A stretch of DNA of 64,000 nt from G965204755 sp965243415. Lineage in GTDB: Bacteria; Acidobacteriota; Vicinamibacteria; Marinacidobacterales; Marinacidobacteraceae. Under the pieces are notes generated by a model. The model worked only from the letters and a program-made list of their open reading frames with translations. It made no database searches and was not told the origin of the DNA. The stretch is taken from the NCBI GenBank assembly GCA_965243415.1, contig OZ251549.1, positions 620,001 through 684,000 on the forward strand. Direction: 5' to 3'. Below, in pieces: positions 44,301-51,788 of this stretch. Within the stretch, counting starts at the first letter, position 1; every line of letters begins with the position of its first letter. A program made the translations under genes and the position numbers.

Positions 44301-46028
44301 ATGCGTGTCGCCCCGATGGCCGCTGCGGCGGCGCTCACGGCGGCGGCGGCCGCGTACTCCGCCGGCGCCGCCGCGGCGAACGCCTTCCCGGAGGGCGCCC
44401 CCCCGGAGGACGGCCTCCCGGTCACCAGCGACCTGGTGCGGGCCGCCTGCGGGTCCTGCCACGAGACCGACGAGGCCGGGCGGATGTCGCGGATCTCCTG
44501 GCAGCGGAAATCCGCCGAGGGGTGGCAGATCACCGTCATCCGCATGATGCGGACGGGCAATGTCTCCCTGGAGCCGGAGGACGCCCGCGAAGTCGTGCGC
44601 TACCTCACCGACCACCACGGCCTGGCTCCGGAGGAGGAGCGCCCCTGGTTCCACCTCGCCGAACAGCGCCCGCAGCAGGAGGAGTTCGGCCCGGACGAGG
44701 CGATCCTCTACGACACCTGCTCCCGCTGCCACCTGACCGCCCGCTTCCGGACCCAGCGGCGGACCGCCGAAGAGTGGGACCTGCTCAAGGGCATGCATGT
44801 CGGCTACTTCCCGGTCATCGAGAGCCAGACCTTCCGGGATGGCTCCCGCTGGGACGACCGGGGCGAGGGCGGCCAGCCCGAAGACCCGGACGCCGAAGCC
44901 GACGACCGCTGGGCGGTGGACCGCGCCCTCGACCGGATCAAGGAGAAGTACCCCTTCGACACGCCCGAGTGGCGCCGCTACCGGACGAAGGGCCCCGGGC
45001 CGGGCATCGCCGGGAGGTGGCTCTTCTCCGGGCATCGGCCGGGCGCCGGGCCGGTCGGCGGCGTCGTCGAGTTCTCGCCGGGCGAGAGCGGCCGGGAGGG
45101 CGATTACGCCTACCTCGCCCGGCTGGCCCACGGCGACGGAACCGCCGAGGAACGCACCGGCCGGGGCGCGCTCTACGGCGGCTACTCCTTCCGCGGCCGG
45201 TCGGAGGGCCCGACCCTCGACGAACGGCGGGAGGCGATGCTCCTCTCGGCGGACGGCCGCACCCTCTCCGGGCGGATGTTCCGGGGCCGGTTCGGCGAGG
45301 ACGGGCTCGATGTCACCCTGACCCGTCTCGACGGGGGTCCGGCCGCCGCCGCCGTGTGGCCGCCGGCGGCGCGGCAGGGCGCCGGCTCGGTGCGGGTGCG
45401 GATGCTCGGGGCCGGCTTCGGCGCGGACACGCCGGCGTCGCTGGACTTCGGTCCCGGCGTGAGCGTCGTCTCGGCTTCGCTGGCCTCGGGCAACCGGATC
45501 GACCTCGACCTGGCGGTGGCCGCGGACGCGGCGCCGGGGTACCGGGATGTGGCCCTCGGCGGAACCCGGCTGGTGGACGCGTTCGCGGTGTACGACCGGG
45601 TGGACTACCTGCGGGTGAGCCCGGAGACCGCCCTGGCGCGGGTCGGCGGCATCGCCGTTCCCAAGCAGCCGGTGCAGTTCGAGGCCACCGGCTGGAACCG
45701 GGGCCCCGACGGCGAGCGGTTCACCGACGACGACCTCGCACTCGGCACCCTGCCGGTCGCCTGGAGCACCGAGGAGTACTACATCCGCGACGAAGACGCC
45801 GACACCCGGTTCGTCGGGAACATCAGTGATTCCGGGTTCTTCACCCCCGCCCTGGACGGCCCGAACCCGGAGCGGGAGTTGAACGCCGACAACATGGGTG
45901 ATGTCTGGGTGGTCGCCGAGCACCGGGACGATTCCAGCGGCGAGACCCTCCGGGGGCGGGCGCGGCTGGTCGTCGCCCCGCCGCTCTTCATCTACTGGGA
46001 TCTCTTCCCGCAGCGGAGCGCGCAGTGA
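44301..46028 (+). CDS. qhpA: quinohemoprotein amine dehydrogenase, alpha (diheme) subunit
   Basis: A 575-residue periplasmic subunit. After a Sec signal (MAAAAALTAAAAAYSAGAAA) two c-type heme sites follow: CGSCH at 50-54 and CSRCH at 140-144. The rest consists of beta-barrel domains (for example ATGWNRGPDGERFTDDDLALG near the C terminus) as in Paracoccus and Pseudomonas QHNDH. It accepts electrons from the quinone cofactor in the gamma subunit during oxidation of primary amines to aldehydes and passes them on to the respiratory chain. The TGA overlaps the GTG of qhpD. It heads the six-gene operon. Confidence 0.92.
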   Translation: MRVAPMAAAAALTAAAAAYSAGAAAANAFPEGAPPEDGLPVTSDLVRAACGSCHETDEAGRMSRISWQRKSAEGWQITVIRMMRTGNVSLEPEDAREVVRYLTDHHGLAPEEERPWFHLAEQRPQQEEFGPDEAILYDTCSRCHLTARFRTQRRTAEEWDLLKGMHVGYFPVIESQTFRDGSRWDDRGEGGQPEDPDAEADDRWAVDRALDRIKEKYPFDTPEWRRYRTKGPGPGIAGRWLFSGHRPGAGPVGGVVEFSPGESGREGDYAYLARLAHGDGTAEERTGRGALYGGYSFRGRSEGPTLDERREAMLLSADGRTLSGRMFRGRFGEDGLDVTLTRLDGGPAAAAVWPPAARQGAGSVRVRMLGAGFGADTPASLDFGPGVSVVSASLASGNRIDLDLAVAADAAPGYRDVALGGTRLVDAFAVYDRVDYLRVSPETALARVGGIAVPKQPVQFEATGWNRGPDGERFTDDDLALGTLPVAWSTEEYYIRDEDADTRFVGNISDSGFFTPALDGPNPERELNADNMGDVWVVAEHRDDSSGETLRGRARLVVAPPLFIYWDLFPQRSAQ

Positions 46029-47482
46029 ACCTCGGCCAGAGTCCGGCCTCCCCCGCCGGCCCGACCCGGGTGGCGGCGAGCGAGATGCACCGCTTCACCG
46101 GCGGCAGCCGTAGATTCGCCTACCTGGTCCCGTCCTCGATGATCTTCGAGTTGGACGAGGTGTCCGACCGCTTGCTCCGCCGCCTCGACTCCGGACCGCT
46201 CCCGCCGGAGGAAGTCGCCGGGAGCCCGGAAGAGGCGGAAGCGCTGCGGGAACTCGCCGGGATCGGCGCGGTGGCCCGGGAAGGCGCCCCCCTGATCCCC
46301 ATCGGCGGCCTGGCGGAAGTGGAATCGCCGCCGCCGATCCGCACCGTCGTCCTGAACATCACGAATTCCTGCAACCTCGCCTGCCGCTACTGCTACGAGT
46401 ACGGCGACGACCGCATCGCCGAAGCGGAAGTGCCGGCGGCGATGACCGAGGAGACTGCCCGGCAGTCGGTGGATCGCCTGATCACCGACTCCGGGCAGGC
46501 GAAGGACCTGCAGGTGACCTTCTTCGGCGGCGAGACGCTGCTGAACTGGAAGGTCATCCGTCCCACCGTCGAGTACGCCCGGGAAGAGGCGAAGCGGGTC
46601 GGCAAACGGGTGGATTTCAGCCTGACCACGAACGCCACGCTGCTCACCCGCGGGATCTCGGAATGGATCGCCGCGAACGACATCGGGGTGACGATCAGCG
46701 TGGACGGCCCCAAGGAATTCCAGGACTCCATGCGGGTGTACAAGAGCGGGCTCGGCAGTTACGAGGTCATCGCGCCGCGGATCGCCGACTTCCTGAAACT
46801 GCAGCGGCGTCCGGTGGGCGCCCGGGTCACCGTCACCTCGAAGACGCTCGACATCCCCCGGATCTTCGACCACCTGATCGGGCTCGGCTTCTACGAGGTC
46901 GGGTTCGCCCCGGTCACTTCCTCCCCGAACCAGGACTACGCGCTCGACGAAGGCGGTTTCGACGCGCTGCTCGACCAGTTCCGCGATCTCGCCGACGGGT
47001 ATGTCGAAGCGGCGCAGGAAGGCCGATACCTGGGCTTCTCCAACCTGAGCGACCTGCTCGGCGAGATCCACCAGGGCGTCAGCAAGGCGTATCCCTGCGG
47101 CGCCGGCCTCGGCCTCGTCGGCGTGGCGCCGGGCGGCGAAGTCGGCCTCTGCCACCGTTTCGCCGGCTCCGGCGACCACGACCTCGGCCATGTGGCCACC
47201 GGCATAGACGAGGCGAAGCGGGTCGAACACCTGGAGAAGGCCCACATAGACGCCCGCACCGACTGCAGCCGGTGCTGGGTGCGCAGCCTCTGCTCCGGCG
47301 GCTGCTACCACGAGGCGCAGGTGCGCTACGGCGACCGGTTCCGCCCGAATCTCCACTACTGCGACTGGATCCGCGACTGGACCGCCCTCGGCCTTTCCGT
47401 GTACGGCAGACTGCTGGAGCACAGTCCCGACTTCCTGAACCGCTTCGAAGGCGCCCCCCGCGCCGAAAGCCCCACCCCGTAG
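46025..47482 (+). CDS. qhpD: radical SAM/SPASM enzyme forming gamma-subunit thioether cross-links
   Basis: A 485-residue cytoplasmic enzyme. The radical SAM cluster ligands are Cys116, Cys120 and Cys123 (CNLACRYCYE); FFGGETLLN follows. The SPASM auxiliary-cluster cysteines are in YPCGAG, GLCHRF, DCSRCWVRSLCSGGC and HYCDW. In Paracoccus, QhpD joins Cys sulfur to Asp/Glu methylene carbons in QhpC before export. GTG 46025 overlaps the qhpA stop. The next gene is its substrate. Confidence 0.93.
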   Translation: MNLGQSPASPAGPTRVAASEMHRFTGGSRRFAYLVPSSMIFELDEVSDRLLRRLDSGPLPPEEVAGSPEEAEALRELAGIGAVAREGAPLIPIGGLAEVESPPPIRTVVLNITNSCNLACRYCYEYGDDRIAEAEVPAAMTEETARQSVDRLITDSGQAKDLQVTFFGGETLLNWKVIRPTVEYAREEAKRVGKRVDFSLTTNATLLTRGISEWIAANDIGVTISVDGPKEFQDSMRVYKSGLGSYEVIAPRIADFLKLQRRPVGARVTVTSKTLDIPRIFDHLIGLGFYEVGFAPVTSSPNQDYALDEGGFDALLDQFRDLADGYVEAAQEGRYLGFSNLSDLLGEIHQGVSKAYPCGAGLGLVGVAPGGEVGLCHRFAGSGDHDLGHVATGIDEAKRVEHLEKAHIDARTDCSRCWVRSLCSGGCYHEAQVRYGDRFRPNLHYCDWIRDWTALGLSVYGRLLEHSPDFLNRFEGAPRAESPTP

Positions 47483-47491
47483 GAGGGCCCC

Positions 47492-47818
47492 ATGAAGCAC
47501 CTGACCCCGAAGAACCTGAAGGCGCGCTTCGCGACGGAGTGGCTGGAGGGGGGCGGCTCCGCCCGGGCGACCGCGGAGGACACCGGCCCGCACTACCCCT
47601 CGCAGTGCACCACGATCTTCTCCCCCGGCTGGGAGGTGGACTCGACCGGCGGCACCGCGGCGCTCTGCCAGCCGATGGAGCGGGACCTGTACGACTGCTA
47701 CAAGACCTGCTACTGGCCGGCGCAGGTGCCCGACTACATCAGCAACAACCCCGACTGGCACAAGAACTGTGCGGCGGCGACCCAGGACTGGCGGGAGATC
47801 GATCTCATCTTCCCATGA
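47492..47818 (+). CDS. qhpC: QHNDH gamma subunit precursor (CTQ peptide)
   Basis: A 108-residue precursor with AGGAGGG just upstream of the ATG. With the leader taken as residues 1-32, every residue cross-linked in the Paracoccus gamma subunit is present at the same spacing: Cys39-Glu48, Cys59-Asp65 and Cys73-Asp81 (Paracoccus 7-16, 27-33, 41-49) for the thioethers, and Cys69 with Trp75 (37 and 43) for the cysteine tryptophylquinone cofactor. Blocks FSPGWEVD, ALCQPMERDLYDC and CYWPAQVPDY are diagnostic. Cys93 is additional. The leader is removed by QhpE. The stop overlaps qhpB. Confidence 0.95.
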   Translation: MKHLTPKNLKARFATEWLEGGGSARATAEDTGPHYPSQCTTIFSPGWEVDSTGGTAALCQPMERDLYDCYKTCYWPAQVPDYISNNPDWHKNCAAATQDWREIDLIFP

Positions 47819-48960
47819 GATCTTCCTCACACCCGCGCCCCGCCCGTCGGCTCCCCCGTCGGCTGGTCGGGTCCGCTCGCCGGGGGGCGGCGGCGTTCGC
47901 CGGCGGTCTCCTGCTCTTCCTGCTCTTCGGGGCGGGAGCGGCGGCGGCGAACGAGCCGAACAAGTTGCTGGCCGGGATCTGGCCGGACGAACTGCTGACC
48001 TTCGACCAGGAGACCCTGGAGTTCCGGAAGATCGGCAACCTCCGCCACGGCGCCGCCACGAACAGCCGTCGCACCGCCGACGGGCGGTTCTTCGCGTTCG
48101 TGACGAACCGGATGGAAACCGTCGAGATCTTCGACGCCGCCGAGATGGCGGTAGTGGACGAGATCACGCTGAGCGAAGGCGCCCGTCGCGTCCGCTTCCT
48201 GAGCGCCACGCCGGGGCCGGGAGCGAAGCGCCTGTTCCTGGTTCCGGTGGTCGTGGATATGGAGGTGGACCGGTTCCTCCACCGCAGCGAATCCGAGATC
48301 CTGGTGTTCGACCGGGAGCGCCGCGAGGTGGTCCATTCCATTCCCGCCGGCGAACTCGACGGTTGGCGGCCCAACCTCCACTTCGACGCCGACGGCAGCC
48401 GGGTGTATGCGGTCGGTGACGCGATCATCGAGTTGGACGGGGAGACTTTCGAAGAACTCGACCGCGTCCCGCTCGATGCGCCGCTCGCTCCCGGCTACGG
48501 CGGCGTGCGCGGCCACTCGTTGAACGAAGTCGAACCCGGGCGGCTGTTCGGGATCTACCGCACCGTCGAACCGATGCAGGGGAATTCGCTGTTCGGCGTC
48601 CTGGAAATCCATCTCCCGGAAAAGACCTTCACCCAGTACGAAGTGGGGCCGGCGATGCGCCTGGCCCGGTTCGCCGTTTCGCCGGACGGGTCGCGTGGAT
48701 TCGTCGGCCTCAGCGACGCCGCGGTGATCGACATGGAGACCCGGGAAGTGATCCTGCGGAAGAAGGGATTCGAGCGGGGGCGCGCCAATACCTCGATGAT
48801 CGTTTCGCACGATGGCCGGCGGCTGTTCGTTTCCGGCGTCGGGGACAGCGTCTGGGTGTTCGACGCGGAAACCCTGGAGCGCGAGACCGAAGTCTTCGCC
48901 GGCGGCGACTTCATGATCCCGCCGACGGAAATCACCTACCGGGCCGACTCCGGCAACTGA
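47815..48960 (+). CDS. qhpB: QHNDH beta subunit, periplasmic beta-propeller
   Basis: A 381-residue precursor. An N-terminal arginine-rich part and Sec signal (GGLLLFLLFGAGAAAA) precede a seven-bladed propeller with blades such as RRTADGRFFAFVTN, HFDADGSRVYAVGD, FAVSPDGSRGFVGL and IVSHDGRRLFVSGVGD. In the known enzyme the beta propeller holds the gamma subunit and contributes to the active site. ATG 47815 overlaps the qhpC stop. Assignment rests on fold, operon position and length rather than on catalytic residues. Confidence 0.88.
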   Translation: MRSSSHPRPARRLPRRLVGSARRGAAAFAGGLLLFLLFGAGAAAANEPNKLLAGIWPDELLTFDQETLEFRKIGNLRHGAATNSRRTADGRFFAFVTNRMETVEIFDAAEMAVVDEITLSEGARRVRFLSATPGPGAKRLFLVPVVVDMEVDRFLHRSESEILVFDRERREVVHSIPAGELDGWRPNLHFDADGSRVYAVGDAIIELDGETFEELDRVPLDAPLAPGYGGVRGHSLNEVEPGRLFGIYRTVEPMQGNSLFGVLEIHLPEKTFTQYEVGPAMRLARFAVSPDGSRGFVGLSDAAVIDMETREVILRKKGFERGRANTSMIVSHDGRRLFVSGVGDSVWVFDAETLERETEVFAGGDFMIPPTEITYRADSGN

Positions 48961-49052
48961 CCGGGAACCCCCGCCCCCCGGCGGGACCGTCGCCGGCGCG
49001 CCGGGCGCCCCGGGAACCGGCCCCGGCCGGGGGCGCGAGGACGCCGGACCCG

Positions 49053-50735
49053 GTGTACCGCCGGGCCTTCCGGTTGGCGCTGCCGTACTGGCGGCGGCTC
49101 ACCGGCACGCTGATCCTGTCGCTCCTGGCGGCGGTCCCGGGTATGGCCTGGCCGCTGCTGCTGCGGCCATTGGTGGACGACGCGCTGCTCGGCGGCGACT
49201 TCGCCCTGCTGGCCCTGCTGTCGGCGCTCATGGCGGTCATGCAGATCGGCGGTTTCGTCCTGACTTCGGTGGTCGGCTACCGCTATGTGCGGATCTCGGC
49301 GGAAGCGCTGTTCGACCTGCGCCTCTCCGTGTTCCGGCACCTGCAGCGTCTCTCGCCGCGTTTCTTCGCCGGCGCCCGCACCGGCGACCTGCTGTCGCGG
49401 CTGAACGGCGATGTCTCCGAACTGCAGCGGACCGCGGGAGACCTGCCCCTGGGGCTGCTGACGAACCTGACGGGGCTGGTCGTGGCGTTGGCCGCGCTGG
49501 TCTGGCTGGCGCCGCAGATGCTGCTGCCGCCGCTCCTGGTGCTGCCGTTCGCCGCGTTCGCGCTGTCCCGCTGGCGCGAGCGGGTGACGCAGCAGAACCG
49601 GGAACTGCGCGAAGCCTCGGCGTCGGTCGGCAGCGCCCTGCTGGAGTCGGTGCTGGGAATGCGGCAGACGGTGGCCTTCCGCCAGGAGGACCGGGAGGCC
49701 GGCCGCTTCCGGGCGGAGAACGACCGTTTCATCCGCGTGCTGCTGCGCTCGCGGATCACCACCTATACCGCGTCGGGGATTCCCTCCGGGCTCGTTTCGC
49801 TCGCCGGCGCGGCGGCATTCCTCTACGGCGGCGCGCTGCTCATCGCCGGCGAGTTGACGCTGGGAACGCTCGGCGCCGCGATGATGTACCAGACGCGCCT
49901 CTTCGGCCCGGTGCAGGGAGTTCTCGGGCAGTACCTGGGACTGCGCGCCGCCCGGGCCTCGTTCGAGCGGGTGTTCGAGTTGCTCGACGAACCGCCCGGG
50001 GTGGAGGAACCGGAACGGCCGGCGCGCTTCGCCGACCCGCCGGGACCGCTCGTCGTCGAGGCGGTGTCCTATTCCTACGGGCGCGGCGACGCGCCGGTGT
50101 TCGACCGCGCCGACCTGACGCTGCCGGAGGGGTCGCTGACCGTTCTCGTGGGCCCGACCGGCGTCGGCAAGACCACGCTCACCGACCTGCTGCTCCGCCG
50201 CGCCGACCCCGACGCCGGGCGGATCCGCTGGGGCGGCGGCGATCTCCGCGCGTTCCGGCTGGCCGACCTGCGCTCCCGGATCGCGGTCGCCGAACAGGAT
50301 CCGTTCCTCTGGAACGCCACCATCGCCGACAACCTCCGCTACGGCCGTCCGGACGCCTCCGACTCCGAGGTCGCGGAGGCGGCGCGCCTGGCAGTCCTCG
50401 ACGAGTTCACCGACTCGCTGCCCGACGGCCTCGACACCGTGGTCGGCGAACGCGGTCAGGAACTCTCGGCGGGGCAGCGTCAGCGCCTCGCCCTCGCCCG
50501 CGCCGTCCTGGTGGAACCGGCCCTGGTCGTCCTCGACGAACCGACTTCGGCACTCGACGAAGCCACCGAGGCACTGCTGATCGAGCGGCTGACGCCCTGG
50601 CTGCGGAGGCGAACCGCCATGGTCATGACGCACCGCCCGGCGTTCCTCGCCGCCGCCGACCGGGTATGCCGGATCGAAGGCGGGCGGATCGAGAGTGGGC
50701 GGATCGAGAACGGCCGACCCCAACTCCATCCATGA
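49053..50735 (+). CDS. qhpF: ABC exporter of the QHNDH operon
   Basis: A 560-residue half-transporter. Six membrane helices (first LILSLLAAVPGMAWPLLL) are followed by an ATPase domain with Walker A GPTGVGKTT, Q-loop EQDPFLWN, signature LSAGQRQR and Walker B LVVLDEPTS. In QHNDH operons this protein exports the cross-linked gamma subunit. GTG 49053 is used; the 92-bp gap after qhpB is the only gap over 10 bp in the operon. The C terminus ends in a small repeat (GGRIESGRIENGR). The TGA overlaps the qhpE start. Confidence 0.88.
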   Translation: MYRRAFRLALPYWRRLTGTLILSLLAAVPGMAWPLLLRPLVDDALLGGDFALLALLSALMAVMQIGGFVLTSVVGYRYVRISAEALFDLRLSVFRHLQRLSPRFFAGARTGDLLSRLNGDVSELQRTAGDLPLGLLTNLTGLVVALAALVWLAPQMLLPPLLVLPFAAFALSRWRERVTQQNRELREASASVGSALLESVLGMRQTVAFRQEDREAGRFRAENDRFIRVLLRSRITTYTASGIPSGLVSLAGAAAFLYGGALLIAGELTLGTLGAAMMYQTRLFGPVQGVLGQYLGLRAARASFERVFELLDEPPGVEEPERPARFADPPGPLVVEAVSYSYGRGDAPVFDRADLTLPEGSLTVLVGPTGVGKTTLTDLLLRRADPDAGRIRWGGGDLRAFRLADLRSRIAVAEQDPFLWNATIADNLRYGRPDASDSEVAEAARLAVLDEFTDSLPDGLDTVVGERGQELSAGQRQRLALARAVLVEPALVVLDEPTSALDEATEALLIERLTPWLRRRTAMVMTHRPAFLAAADRVCRIEGGRIESGRIENGRPQLHP

Positions 50736-51574
50736 CCGCCGAACCGCACGCGAACGACCGCGCCCCGGACGACGCGACCGGGGACGCGCCGGACGGCACA
50801 CCGGACGACGCGACGAACGACGCGCCGGACGAAACGCCGCTCACGATCGCGGTCCTCGACAGCGGGATCAACCCGGCCCACCCGCAGGTCGGCCCGGTGG
50901 CGGGCGGCGTCCGCATCGCCCTCGTCGCAGGCGAAGTCCGCTACGCCGACGACTGGCGCGACGGCCTCGGCCACGGAACCGCAGTCGCCGCCACGATCTC
51001 CGAGGACCTCCCGGAGGACGGCTGGCGACTCCTCTCGGTCCGCGTCTTCGGCCGCCGCCTCGAGGCCCCGCCCGCCGGTCTCGCCGCCGGAATCCGCTGG
51101 GCCGCGAAGCACGGCGCCCGCCTGGTGAACCTGAGCGCCGGAATCCCCGCCGGAACCGACCCGGCCGGCGAAGCCCTCCTCGCCGAAGCCTGCGCCGAAG
51201 CCGCCCGCTCCGGAATCACGATCATCGCCCCCCGCCGCTCCGGCGACACCCTCCTCGTCCCCGGCGCCCTCCCCAACGCGTTCCCTGACCCATTCCCCGA
51301 CGCCCTGCACCTGATCCCCGTCGAAGCCGACCCCGCCATCCCCCGCCGCGAACTCGTCCGCCGCGGCCCGGCCCTCGTCACCTCCCCCTGGGCCCGCCCC
51401 CTGCCCCCCCTCCCGAAGGAAAAGAACTTCTCCGGCGTCTCCCTCGCCGTCGCCACAGTGACCAACACTGTGGCGTCGAAAGCCATCGCCGCGCCGAACC
51501 TGCCGCTGCTCGATCCGAAGGCCATCGTGAACCTCCTACCCCACCAAGCCGGTGGTACCGAGCGCCAGCCATAG
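50732..51574 (+). CDS. qhpE: subtilisin-like leader peptidase of the QHNDH gamma subunit
   Basis: A 280-residue serine protease with the subtilase triad Asp43 (AVLDSGIN), His81 (GHGTAVAA) and Ser237 (SGVSLAVA). The N terminus is an Asp/Thr/Pro repeat (DDATGDAPDGTPDDATNDAP). There is no signal peptide, which agrees with the cytoplasmic removal of the QhpC leader after cross-linking. ATG 50732 overlaps the qhpF stop and it is the last operon gene. It contains a perfect 10-bp inverted repeat at 51451-51475. Confidence 0.9.
   Translation: MTAEPHANDRAPDDATGDAPDGTPDDATNDAPDETPLTIAVLDSGINPAHPQVGPVAGGVRIALVAGEVRYADDWRDGLGHGTAVAATISEDLPEDGWRLLSVRVFGRRLEAPPAGLAAGIRWAAKHGARLVNLSAGIPAGTDPAGEALLAEACAEAARSGITIIAPRRSGDTLLVPGALPNAFPDPFPDALHLIPVEADPAIPRRELVRRGPALVTSPWARPLPPLPKEKNFSGVSLAVATVTNTVASKAIAAPNLPLLDPKAIVNLLPHQAGGTERQP
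51451..51475. repeat. 10-bp inverted repeat inside qhpE
   Basis: CGCCACAGTG and CACTGTGGCG are separated by ACCAA. It lies inside the coding sequence just behind the catalytic serine codon. It could fold in mRNA or bind a dimeric protein, or be chance. Confidence 0.5.
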
Positions 51575-51788
51575 TCGCCGTGCCACGCCGAAACGAAGGT
51601 CCCGAGCAGAACCGACATTCTCGACTCGGCCGAACATCGCGTACACTGAGGTCCGACCCCCCGGCACCCTTCATAGTCCGCTCTCGCCGTCTCCGGCGTC
51701 CGGTCTCTGCCGGGTGGACAGAGCATTTCCCTGCGAGTTCATTTTTCCGAAGTCACGGCAACTACCGATCAACAAAGAGGTTTTCGCT

